A DNA stretch of 64,000 bases, taken from Rathayibacter sp. VKM Ac-2804. GTDB taxonomy: Bacteria; Actinomycetota; Actinomycetes; Actinomycetales; Microbacteriaceae. Numbering within the stretch: position 1 is the first letter of the stretch; every line of letters begins with the position of its first letter. Location: the NCBI RefSeq assembly GCF_009866655.1, contig NZ_CP047420.1, positions 1,488,001-1,552,000 of the forward strand, written 5' to 3'. Below, in pieces: positions 35,341-43,096 of this stretch. The translations under genes were made by a program, and so were the position numbers. Below the pieces are notes generated by a model. The model saw only the letters and a program-made list of their open reading frames with translations, was not told the origin of the DNA and did not search any database.

Positions 35341-36123
35341 ATGACGGCAGCGACGATCGACCTCGCGCGACCCCGGCCGGCGCGACCGGCTGCTGTGCGG
35401 CGGCGCGGCTTAGAATCGCGTGTGATGACTCGCGACGACAGCACACGCCCCAGCACCGCCGACGAGGCGCCCGCGACCGAGGAGGCCGAGACGATCGAGG
35501 AGACCGTCGAGGAGTCCCTCGACGACGTCGCTCCCGACGCCCCGGTGGATCTCCGCGCGCTGTTCGAGCAGCAGGCGCTGCCCTTCATCGACCAGCTGTA
35601 CGCCGCCGGTCTGCGGATGACCAAGAACCCCTCCGACGCCCAGGACCTCGTCCAGGAGACGTTCGCGAAGGCGTTCGGCGCGTTCAAGCAGTTCGAGCAG
35701 GGCACGAACCTCAAGGCGTGGCTCTACCGCATCCTCACGAACACGTTCATCAACTCGTACCGCAAGAAGCAGCGCGAGCCCTACCAGAGCGCGATCGACG
35801 AGCTCGAGGACTGGCAGCTGGGCGGGGCCGAGTCGACTACCGCGACCTCGAGCCGCTCGGCCGAGGCCGAGGCCATCGACCACCTCCCCGACACCGCCGT
35901 CAAGGAGGCCCTGCAGGCGATCCCGGAGGACTTCCGGCTCGCCGTCTACTTCGCCGACGTCGAAGGCTTCTCCTACCAGGAGATCGCCGACATCATGAAG
36001 ACCCCCGTCGGGACCGTGATGAGCCGGCTGCACCGCGGCCGGCGCATGCTGCGCGAACGACTCACCGACTACGCACGCGAGCGCGGGATCCGCGCCGCTT
36101 TCACCACCGGGAGCACGAAATGA
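35341..36123 (+). CDS. sigH: Redox/heat stress ECF sigma factor SigH (SigR)
   Basis: A 260-residue sigma factor from ATG 35341, which has GGGAGG seven bases upstream; a second start at ATG 35425 (or GTG 35422) would give about 232 residues. Region 2 is [20 protein letters not shown] followed by [14 protein letters not shown]; region 4 is [20 protein letters not shown] followed by [10 protein letters not shown]. An acidic N-terminal stretch precedes region 2. The product directs genes for thioredoxin and protein repair under disulphide stress, and is held by the zinc anti-sigma factor encoded next. In Streptomyces SigR has a short stable and a long unstable form, and this layout matches that. 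Confidence 0.93.
   Translation: MTAATIDLARPRPARPAAVRRRGLESRVMTRDDSTRPSTADEAPATEEAETIEETVEESLDDVAPDAPVDLRALFEQQALPFIDQLYAAGLRMTKNPSDAQDLVQETFAKAFGAFKQFEQGTNLKAWLYRILTNTFINSYRKKQREPYQSAIDELEDWQLGGAESTTATSSRSAEAEAIDHLPDTAVKEALQAIPEDFRLAVYFADVEGFSYQEIADIMKTPVGTVMSRLHRGRRMLRERLTDYARERGIRAAFTTGSTK
35411..35416 (+). promoter_or_regulatory. Putative -10 element (TAGAAT) for a leaderless short sigH message
   Basis: TAGAAT lies within the long reading frame, eight bases before ATG 35425, and would produce a leaderless mRNA for the short form. No clear -35 was seen. Confidence 0.4.
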
Positions 36124-36383
36124 CCGACTGCGGCTGCACGAAGGCGAAGGCCGAGCTCGAGGAGTACCTCCACAACGAGCTGTGCAAGGAGGACGCCGCC
36201 GACATCCGTGAGCACATGGCGAACTGCCCCGACTGCTCCGGTGAGGCGAAGGTCGGCGTCGTGCTGACCGTCGCGGTCCAGCGCGCCTGCAAGGAGACGG
36301 CGCCGGAGGACCTCCGCGCGCAGGTGCTCGGCATGCTGCGCGACGCGCAGGCGAGCCACACGGCGGCTCCGGCGCGCGTCTAG
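36120..36383 (+). CDS. rshA: Zinc-binding anti-sigma factor RshA/RsrA
   Basis: An 87-residue anti-sigma factor. The ZAS signature is H32-x3-C36-x2-C39 (EHMANCPDC), with further cysteines at C4, C6 and C22. In the family, zinc release on disulphide formation frees the sigma factor. Its ATG overlaps the sigH stop codon (ATGA), which ensures matched synthesis. Confidence 0.93.
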   Translation: MTDCGCTKAKAELEEYLHNELCKEDAADIREHMANCPDCSGEAKVGVVLTVAVQRACKETAPEDLRAQVLGMLRDAQASHTAAPARV

Positions 36384-36405
36384 CGCTCCGTCCCACCCGC
36401 TCGAC

Positions 36406-36469
36406 GACCTCCGGCTCGCCCGAACGCGCTCGGCTCTCAGGAGCCGCCCGTTCCGGCGAGCCGGAGGTC
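36406..36469. terminator. Large branched hairpin terminator after rshA
   Basis: A 15-base arm at 36406-36420 (GACCTCCGGCTCGCC) pairs perfectly with 36455-36469, followed by TTT. The insert holds a second hairpin, CGGCTC (36431-36436) with GAGCCG (36441-36446). Confidence 0.7.
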
Positions 36470-36480
36470 TTTCCGCGCGC

Positions 36481-36508
36481 CGGAGCCGCCCGGTGAAGGG
36501 CGGCTCCG
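36481..36508. terminator. Second hairpin between rshA and kgd
   Basis: CGGAGCCGCCC (36481-36491) pairs perfectly with GGGCGGCTCCG (36498-36508) around a six-base loop, next to the kgd stop codon. Confidence 0.65.
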
Positions 36509-36515
36509 GGCGTCG

Positions 36516-39500
36516 TCAGCGCTGCAGCGCCCTGCCCAGCAGGTCGGCCTGCTCGGCGGCGTGGCGCTTGGCCGAGCCGGCGGCGGGGGAGGCGGCGGCC
36601 GGCCGCGAGACGACGCGCACGGGGCGGTCGAGCTGCGGAGCGACGTTCAGCGCGATGAACGGCCAGGCGCCCTGGTTCTCGGGCTCGTCCTGCACCCAGA
36701 CGAACTCCGCGTCCGGGTAGCGCGCGGCGATCGCGCGCAGCTCCTCGATCGGGGCCGGGTAGTACTGCTCGACGCGCACCAGCGCGACACCGTCGTCCGG
36801 CTTCTTCTCCAGCTCGGACCGGAGGTCGTAGTGCACCTTGCCGGCGTGCAGCAGCACGCGGGTCACGGCTGCCGCGTCCTGGATCCGCGCGTCGTCGATC
36901 ACCGGCTCGAAGCGGCCCGAGGTGAAGTCCTCGACCGGGCTCGAGGCCCCGCGCAGGCGCAGCATCGCCTTCGGCGTGAAGACCACCAGCGGGCGGCGGG
37001 GCCGCGAGTACGCCTGGCGGCGCAGCAGGTGGAAGTACGACGCCGGGGTCGACGGGCGCGCGACGGTCATGTTCCGCTCGGCGCACATCTGCAGGTAGCG
37101 CTCGATGCGAGCGGAGGAGTGGTCCGGGCCCTGGCCCTCGTAGCCGTGCGGGAGCAGGAGCACGAGCGACGAGCGCTGGCCCCACTTCTGCTCGGCAGAG
37201 GAGATGAACTCGTCGATGACGATCTGGGCGCCGTTCGCGAAGTCGCCGAACTGCGCCTCCCAGAGCACGAGCGAGTCGGGCCGCTCGACCGAGTAGCCGT
37301 ACTCGAACGCCATCGCGGCGTACTCCGAGAGCAGCGAGTCGTAGATCCACAGGCGGGCCTGCGAGTCCGACAGGTTCATCAGCGGCAGCCACTCCTGGCC
37401 GTTGTCGCGGTCGTGCAGCACCGCGTGGCGCTGCACGAACGTGCCGCGGCGGGTGTCCTGGCCGACGAGGCGCACCGGGGTGTCCTCGAGCAGCAGCGAG
37501 CCCAGTGCGAGCAGCTCGCCGAACGCCCAGTCGATCGAGCCGGTGCGGCTCATCTCCTGGCGCTTGGTGAGGAGCTGCTGCAGCTTCGGGTGCACGGTGA
37601 AGCCCTCGGGCGGCGAGGTGAACGCGTCGCCGATGCGGGTGACGACCTCGACCTTGACCCCGGTCACCTCGGGCTCGCCGGGGTAGTCCTCGCCCTGCTG
37701 CGCGTCGGGCAGCTCGAGATCGGCCACGGAGTCGCCGTCGGCGCTGATCACCGGGATCGCGCCGGTCTGCGCGGCGTGCGTCTCGGCGAAGGCGCGCTCG
37801 AGGCGGTCCTGGAAGTCCTGGTGCGCCCGGTCGTACTCCTCCTCGGTGATGTCGCCGCGGCCGACGAGCGCCTCGGTGTAGAGCTTGCGCACCGAGCGCT
37901 TGGCCTCGATCAGGCTGTACATCAGCGGCTGGGTCATCGAGGGGTCGTCGCCCTCGTTGTGACCGCGGCGGCGGTAGCAGATCAGGTCGATGACCACGTC
38001 GCGGTTGAAGCGCTGGCGGTACTCGAACGCGAGCTGGCCGACGTGCACGACGGCCTCGGGGTCGTCGCCGTTCACGTGGAAGATCGGCGCCTGGATCGTC
38101 TTCGCCATGTCGGTCGAGTAGATCGAGGTGCGGGCCTCGTGCGGCGGGGTGGTGAAGCCGACCTGGTTGTTGATGTTGATGTGGATCGTGCCGCCGGTGC
38201 GGTACGCCCGCAGCTGCGACATCTGCAGCCCTTCGACGACCACGCCCTGACCCGCCATCGCGGCGTCGCCGTGGACGAGGATCGGCAGGGTGGTGAAGGT
38301 GCCGATCGGCTTGCGGTCCTGCTTGGCGCGGACGATGCCCTCGAGCACGCCGTTGACGGCCTCGAGGTGCGAGGGGTTCGCCGCGAGGTAGACGGGGATC
38401 TCCTCGCCGCCCGCGCCGCGGAAGGTGCCCTCGGTGCCGAGGTGGTACTTCACGTCGCCGGAGCCCTGGACCGTCTTCGGGTCCTGGGTGCCCTCGAACT
38501 CGCGGAAGATCTGGCCGTAGGTCTTGCCGGCGATGTTGGTCAGCACGTTGAGGCGGCCGCGGTGGGCCATGCCGATGGCGACCTCGTCGAGGTCCGCGTC
38601 CGCCGCGCCCTGCAGGACGGCGTCCAGCAGCGCGATCAGCGACTCGCCGCCCTCGAGCGAGAAGCGCTTCTGGCCGACGTACTTGGTCTGCAGGAAGGTC
38701 TCGAAGGCCTCGGCCTCGTTGAGGCGGCCGAGGATGCGCAGCTGCTCGTCGTGGCCCGGCTTCTCGTAGCCGCGCTCGAGCTTCTGCTGCATCCAGGCGC
38801 GCTGCTCCGGGTCCTGGATGTGCATGTACTCGACTCCGACGGTGCGGCAGTAGGAGTCGCGCAGGATGCCGAGGATGTCGCGCAGCTTGAGCTGGCGGGA
38901 GCCGCCGAAGCCGTCGGTGACGAACTCGCGGTCGAGGTCCCAGAAGGTGAGGCCGTGGCTCTCGATGGCGAGGTCGGGGTGCGAGCGCTGGACGTACTCC
39001 AGCGGGTCGACGTCGGCCATCAGGTGGCCGCGGACACGGAAGGAGTTGATCAGCTCCTGCACGCGCGAGGTCTTGGAGACGCGCTCGGCGAGGTCGACGG
39101 CGATGTCGGTCGACCAGTGGATCGGGTCGTAGGGGATGCGCAGCGCGGAGAAGATGTCCTCGTAGAAGCCGCGCTTGCCGAGCAGCAGCTCGTGCACGAT
39201 CTTGAGGAACTCGCCCGAGCCGGCGCCCTGGATGACGCGGTGGTCGTAGGTGGACGTCAGCGTGATGGTCTTGCCGATGCCGAGCTCGACGAGGGTCTTC
39301 TCCGACGAGCCCTGGAACTCCGCCGGGTACTCGAGGGCGCCGGCGCCGATGATGCAGCCCTGGCCCTTCATCAGGCGCGGCACGGAGTGCACGGTGCCGA
39401 TGCCGCCGGGGTTGGTCAGCGAGAGGGTCGTCCCGGCGAAGTCGCCGGCCGCGAGCTTGTTGCCGCGGGCGCGCTTGACGAGGTCCTCGTAGGCGGCGAG

Positions 39501-40277
39501 GTAGGCGGTGAAGCTCAGCGTGTCGGCGCGCTTGATGCTCGGGACGAGCAGGGCGCGGGTGCCGTCGGGCTTGGGCATGTCGATCGCGATGCCGAGGTTG
39601 ACGTGCGCCGGGGCGACGACCGAGGGCTTGCCGCCCGGCTCGTCGTAGTAGACGTTCTGGCTCGGGAAGTCCTTGAGCGCGCGGATCAGCGCCCAGCCGA
39701 TCAGGTGGGTGAAGGAGACCTTGCCGCCGCGCGTGCGGCGCAGGTGGTTGTTGATGACGATGCGGTTGTCGATCATCAGCTTCGCCGGGATGGTGCGCAC
39801 GCTCGTGGCCGTCGGGATCGACAGGCTCGCGTCCATGTTCGTGGCGAGGCTCTTCGCCATGCCGCGCAGGGGCGAGACGACGTCCTCCTCGACGGCGGCG
39901 ACGTCCTCGGCCGGCGTGCCGACGGGCGCGTCGGCCGGGATGGGCTGCGGCTTCGGCTGCTTGGAGGTCGTCTTCGACGTGGAGGTCGCCGACGTGGCGG
40001 GGTGGCTCACCGCACCGCCGGCACTGGTCGAGACGCGCTCGGCGACGGACTCCTTCGCGGGGGCGGCGGGGGCTGCGGCAGCGGGGGTCTCCGCGGCGGC
40101 GGAGGGCGCGGCACCGCCGAGCTGCTTGCCGTAGCGCTCGAGGATCGGCCACCAGGACTCGTCCACCGAGGCCCTGTCGGCGCTGTACTGCTCGTACAGC
40201 TCCTCCACCAGCCACTCGTTGGCTCCGAAGTCCTCCGAGCCCTGATCTGTTCCCGCTCCGGTCAACTGGCTCGACAC
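36516..40277 (-). CDS. kgd: Multifunctional 2-oxoglutarate decarboxylase/dehydrogenase E1-E2 (Kgd/OdhA)
   Basis: A 1253-residue fusion unique to actinobacteria. The N-terminal segment (SEDFGANEWLVEELYEQYSA) is followed by an Ala/Pro linker, then an E2-like succinyltransferase domain ending in STYDHRVIQGAGSGEFLKIV (DHRxxxGA catalytic motif). The thiamine diphosphate-dependent E1 domain follows (IGMAHRGRLNVLTNIAGKTY, VHVNGDDPEAVVHV-type thiamine site). The enzyme feeds 2-oxoglutarate into the TCA cycle and in relatives is inhibited by the FHA protein GarA/OdhI. GTG 40277 gives the conserved N-terminus; an in-frame ATG at 40337 is less likely. Confidence 0.95.
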   Translation of the reverse strand: MSSQLTGAGTDQGSEDFGANEWLVEELYEQYSADRASVDESWWPILERYGKQLGGAAPSAAAETPAAAAPAAPAKESVAERVSTSAGGAVSHPATSATSTSKTTSKQPKPQPIPADAPVGTPAEDVAAVEEDVVSPLRGMAKSLATNMDASLSIPTATSVRTIPAKLMIDNRIVINNHLRRTRGGKVSFTHLIGWALIRALKDFPSQNVYYDEPGGKPSVVAPAHVNLGIAIDMPKPDGTRALLVPSIKRADTLSFTAYLAAYEDLVKRARGNKLAAGDFAGTTLSLTNPGGIGTVHSVPRLMKGQGCIIGAGALEYPAEFQGSSEKTLVELGIGKTITLTSTYDHRVIQGAGSGEFLKIVHELLLGKRGFYEDIFSALRIPYDPIHWSTDIAVDLAERVSKTSRVQELINSFRVRGHLMADVDPLEYVQRSHPDLAIESHGLTFWDLDREFVTDGFGGSRQLKLRDILGILRDSYCRTVGVEYMHIQDPEQRAWMQQKLERGYEKPGHDEQLRILGRLNEAEAFETFLQTKYVGQKRFSLEGGESLIALLDAVLQGAADADLDEVAIGMAHRGRLNVLTNIAGKTYGQIFREFEGTQDPKTVQGSGDVKYHLGTEGTFRGAGGEEIPVYLAANPSHLEAVNGVLEGIVRAKQDRKPIGTFTTLPILVHGDAAMAGQGVVVEGLQMSQLRAYRTGGTIHININNQVGFTTPPHEARTSIYSTDMAKTIQAPIFHVNGDDPEAVVHVGQLAFEYRQRFNRDVVIDLICYRRRGHNEGDDPSMTQPLMYSLIEAKRSVRKLYTEALVGRGDITEEEYDRAHQDFQDRLERAFAETHAAQTGAIPVISADGDSVADLELPDAQQGEDYPGEPEVTGVKVEVVTRIGDAFTSPPEGFTVHPKLQQLLTKRQEMSRTGSIDWAFGELLALGSLLLEDTPVRLVGQDTRRGTFVQRHAVLHDRDNGQEWLPLMNLSDSQARLWIYDSLLSEYAAMAFEYGYSVERPDSLVLWEAQFGDFANGAQIVIDEFISSAEQKWGQRSSLVLLLPHGYEGQGPDHSSARIERYLQMCAERNMTVARPSTPASYFHLLRRQAYSRPRRPLVVFTPKAMLRLRGASSPVEDFTSGRFEPVIDDARIQDAAAVTRVLLHAGKVHYDLRSELEKKPDDGVALVRVEQYYPAPIEELRAIAARYPDAEFVWVQDEPENQGAWPFIALNVAPQLDRPVRVVSRPAAASPAAGSAKRHAAEQADLLGRALQR

Positions 40278-40383
40278 AGCCGATCGCCCACTCTCTCCGT
40301 TGATTCGTTCTCGATCATCCGGACGGCACCGTCGCATCCGACACGCATCTGGGCGTCGTCGCCCGGTCCCGTCCCGGTCGTCA

Positions 40384-40389
40384 AGCCTA
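40384..40389 (-). promoter_or_regulatory. Putative -10 element (TAGGCT, minus strand) for kgd
   Basis: On the minus strand TAGGCT at 40389-40384 would start kgd transcription near 40377 and leave a leader of about 100 bases before GTG 40277. Confidence 0.35.
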
Positions 40390-40428
40390 GCCCGGATCCT
40401 CCGGCGAACGTCCCCAGCCGGGCCGGAG

Positions 40429-40434
40429 TAGCGT
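40429..40434 (+). promoter_or_regulatory. Putative -10 element (TAGCGT) for leaderless guaB1
   Basis: TAGCGT ends seven bases before the ATG at 40442 with no ribosome binding site between them. Confidence 0.45.
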
Positions 40435-40441
40435 CGTCTCC

Positions 40442-41881
40442 ATGCGCTTCTACGGTGGAACCCCCTCCGGCGACCTCACCTACTCGGACGTCTTCCTCGT
40501 ACCCGGCCGGTCCTCCGTGACCAGTCGGCTCGACGTGTCGCTCGCCCCCGGTGACGGCACCGGAGCCAGCATCCCGATCGTCTCCTCGAACATGAACTCG
40601 GTCACGGGGCCCCGGCTCGCGGCGACCCTCGCCCGGCGCCGCGGCCTCGGCGTGCTCCCGCAGGACATGCCGCTGCAGCAGCTCGACGCGGCGATCCGCT
40701 GGGTGAAGGACCAGCCGGTCGCCTTCTCCGGTGCGCTCACCGCCTCGCCGTCGACGACGGTGGAGGAGGCGCTCGCGATCCTGCCCGCCGTCGCGGGCCA
40801 CGGCTTCGTGGTGCAGGAGGAGGACGGCACGATCCTCGGCTGCGTGCCGGCCTCGCGGCTCGCCGCGGCTCTGGAGGACGCCACGCTGGGGGACCTCGTG
40901 CACGGCGCGTCCGCCTCGATCGACGCCGACGACGTGCCCTCCGCGCGAGCGGCGTTCGACCTGATGATCGAGGCCGACCTCGAATTCGCCCCGGTGCTGC
41001 ACCACGGCGCGCTGGTCGGCACGCTGTCCCGCACCGGCGCGCTGCGCTCCACCATCTACGATCCCGCCCTGGACGCGGACGGCCGCCTCCGGGTCGCCGC
41101 GGCGGTCGGCATCAACGGCGACGTCGCGGGCAAGGCGCGCGCCCTCGTCGCCGCCGGCGTCGACGTGCTCGTGCTCGACACGGCGCACGGCCACCAGGAG
41201 GGGATGCTCCGGGCGCTGCGGACCGTCTCCGCGCTGAAGCTCGGCGTGCCGATCGCCGCGGGCAACATCGTCACGGCCGACGCGGTGCACGACCTCGTCG
41301 ACGCGGGCGCGGACATCCTCAAGGTCGGCGTCGGCCCCGGCGCGATGTGCACCACCCGGATGATGACCGCGGTCGGGCGCCCCCAGTTCTCGGCGGTGCT
41401 CGAGACGGCGGAGCGGGCCCGCGAGCTCGGCGCGCACGTCTGGGCCGACGGCGGCGTGCGCTACCCGCGCGACGTGGCGCTCGCGCTCGCGGCCGGTGCC
41501 GCCTCCGTGATGATCGGCTCCTGGTTCGCCGGCACCATCGAGGCGCCGGGGGAGCTGCGCAGCGACGCGTCCGGCCGGGTCTACAAGGAGAGCTGGGGGA
41601 TGGCCTCGGCCAAGGCGGTGCAGGAGCGCTTCGACCGCCTCGACGCCTACGAGCTCGCCCGCAAGCGGCTCTTCGCCGAGGGCATCTCGTCGTCGAAGAT
41701 CTACCTCGACCCGCTGCGCCCCTCGCTCGAGGACCTGCTCGACATGATCACCTCGGGTGTGCGCTCCTCCTTCACCTACGCGGGGGCCCGCAGCGTCGCC
41801 GAGTTCCACGAGCGCGCGCTGGTCGGCCTGCAGTCGGCTGCGGGCTACGAGGAGGGCAAGGCGCTGCCGGTCAGCTGGTGA
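40442..41881 (+). CDS. guaB1: GuaB1 family IMP dehydrogenase-related protein (probable GMP reductase)
   Basis: A 479-residue TIM-barrel protein with a CBS pair inserted near residues 95-215. The N-terminus TYSDVFLVPGRSSVTSRLDV and the loop GVGPGAMCTTRMMTAVGRPQ, with the catalytic cysteine, are visible; the flap differs from true IMP dehydrogenase. Mycobacterial GuaB1 has been shown to act as a GMP reductase in purine salvage rather than as an IMP dehydrogenase. The gene is divergent from kgd. Assignment to GuaB1 rests on overall sequence and the YGGTPSGDLTYSD start. Confidence 0.9.
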   Translation: MRFYGGTPSGDLTYSDVFLVPGRSSVTSRLDVSLAPGDGTGASIPIVSSNMNSVTGPRLAATLARRRGLGVLPQDMPLQQLDAAIRWVKDQPVAFSGALTASPSTTVEEALAILPAVAGHGFVVQEEDGTILGCVPASRLAAALEDATLGDLVHGASASIDADDVPSARAAFDLMIEADLEFAPVLHHGALVGTLSRTGALRSTIYDPALDADGRLRVAAAVGINGDVAGKARALVAAGVDVLVLDTAHGHQEGMLRALRTVSALKLGVPIAAGNIVTADAVHDLVDAGADILKVGVGPGAMCTTRMMTAVGRPQFSAVLETAERARELGAHVWADGGVRYPRDVALALAAGAASVMIGSWFAGTIEAPGELRSDASGRVYKESWGMASAKAVQERFDRLDAYELARKRLFAEGISSSKIYLDPLRPSLEDLLDMITSGVRSSFTYAGARSVAEFHERALVGLQSAAGYEEGKALPVSW

Positions 41882-41923
41882 CCGTCAGCCGGTGACCGGA
41901 GCGGGCGTGCTAGAACCGAGCCC

Positions 41924-42943
41924 ATGACGATCGTCGACAACGCCGTGTACGTCGGCGGCCACCGCATCCGCAACCCGGACTCGCTCGAGGACACCTTCGA
42001 GCTGATGCGCGACGAGCACGGCATGGCGTGGATCGGGCTCTACCGCCCGAGCCGCGAGGAGGTCGAGGCGGTCGCCCAGGAGTTCGGCCTGCACCCGCTC
42101 GCCGTCGAGGACGCGCTGAGCGGGCACCAGCGGGCCAAGCTCGAGCGCTACGACGACGGGCTCTTCGTGGTGCTGCGGCCCGCCCGCTACGTGGACTCGG
42201 CCGAGACGGTCGTCTTCGGCGAGCTGCACGTGTTCGTCGGGCCGGACTTCGTGGTCACCATCCGGCACGCCGATTCGCCGGACCTGGCGGCGGTGCGCAA
42301 GCGACTGGAGGAGGACCCTCGGCTGCTCGCCCGCGGGCCGGAGGCGGTGCTCTACGCGATCCTCGACCAGGTCGTCGACGAGTACGCGCCCGTCGTGCAC
42401 GGCGTGCAGGGCGACGTCGACGAGATCGAGGACCAGCTCTTCGGCGACGACTCCGACGACGGCCTCTCGGAGCGCATCTACCGGCTCTCCCGCGAGGTCA
42501 TCCACTTCCAGCGCTCGGTCCAGCCGCTGACGGCGCTGCTGCACGAGCTCGCCGAGGCGCCGGACGCGGCACCGGGCGCCGACGCCACGGTCGACCACGT
42601 CGAGCTGCACCGCTCGCTCCGCGACGTGCTCGACCACACCATCCGGGTGACGGAGGCGGTCGACGCGCTGCGGGCGATCCTCGACAAGGCGCTCACGGTG
42701 CACTCGACCCTGGTCTCGCGCCGGCAGACCGAGACCGGGCTGGCCCAGAACGACGTGGTCCGCAAGATCTCCTCCTGGGCCGCGATCCTCTTCGCGCCGA
42801 CGCTCGTGGCCGGGATCTACGGAATGAACTTCGACGACATGCCGGAGCTGCACTGGCGGCTCGGCTATCCGTGGGCGATCGGGCTGATGCTGGTCTTCGG
42901 CTTCGTCCTCTACGCCGTGTTCAAGCGCAAGAAGTGGCTCTGA
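41924..42943 (+). CDS. corA: CorA family magnesium/cobalt transporter
   Basis: A 339-residue membrane transporter. The large N-terminal cytoplasmic domain ends in a long helix. Two C-terminal transmembrane segments follow, the first ending in the selectivity motif YGMNF (GMN at 300-302), and the protein ends in a basic FKRKKWL tail. It imports Mg2+ as a pentamer. A TAGAAC box lies seven bases before ATG 41924. The genes for two CNNM/CorC-type proteins follow directly, so this is a magnesium-related cluster. Confidence 0.93.
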   Translation: MTIVDNAVYVGGHRIRNPDSLEDTFELMRDEHGMAWIGLYRPSREEVEAVAQEFGLHPLAVEDALSGHQRAKLERYDDGLFVVLRPARYVDSAETVVFGELHVFVGPDFVVTIRHADSPDLAAVRKRLEEDPRLLARGPEAVLYAILDQVVDEYAPVVHGVQGDVDEIEDQLFGDDSDDGLSERIYRLSREVIHFQRSVQPLTALLHELAEAPDAAPGADATVDHVELHRSLRDVLDHTIRVTEAVDALRAILDKALTVHSTLVSRRQTETGLAQNDVVRKISSWAAILFAPTLVAGIYGMNFDDMPELHWRLGYPWAIGLMLVFGFVLYAVFKRKKWL

Positions 42944-42972
42944 GAGCAGTTCTGCCGGAGCCCGGCTGCCGG

Positions 42973-42978
42973 TAGACT
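42973..42978 (+). promoter_or_regulatory. Putative -10 element (TAGACT) for the leader reading frame and CNNM genes
   Basis: TAGACT is ten bases before an ATG at 42989, so the message would begin at or very near that codon. Confidence 0.45.
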
Positions 42979-42988
42979 CGACGCCACA

Positions 42989-43096
42989 ATGGACGACCCC
43001 CCTTCTGCGCATCCGCCCTCGCACCGGCTCGTTCGGCACTCCTCGATGCTCCCGCTCCTGCTTCCGGTGAGCGGGGGTGGTCTCCGTGGGCACTGA
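42989..43096 (+). CDS. Possible 35-residue leader peptide upstream of the CNNM genes
   Basis: An ATG just after a -10 box opens a 35-codon frame beginning MDDPPSAHPPS and rich in Pro, Ser, His and Leu. It uses several T-ending codons (CCT, TCT, CAT, GTT, CTT) that are unusual in this genome. Its stop lies 20 bases inside the CNNM gene, so the two overlap. Acidic-proline starts are found in magnesium-sensing leader peptides such as MgtL, where low magnesium makes ribosomes fall off. I infer a regulatory leader; it is unproven. Confidence 0.4.
   Translation: MDDPPSAHPPSHRLVRHSSMLPLLLPVSGGGLRGH
43048..43078 (+). promoter_or_regulatory. Hairpin that masks the start region of the first CNNM gene
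   Basis: Bases 43048-43057 can pair with 43069-43078 (ten pairs including two G-T), with an 11-base loop. The 3' arm covers the GTG at 43077 and most of the GGGGGTGG in front of the GTG at 43086. It also lies inside the leader reading frame, so ribosomes on the leader would open it. Confidence 0.45.
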
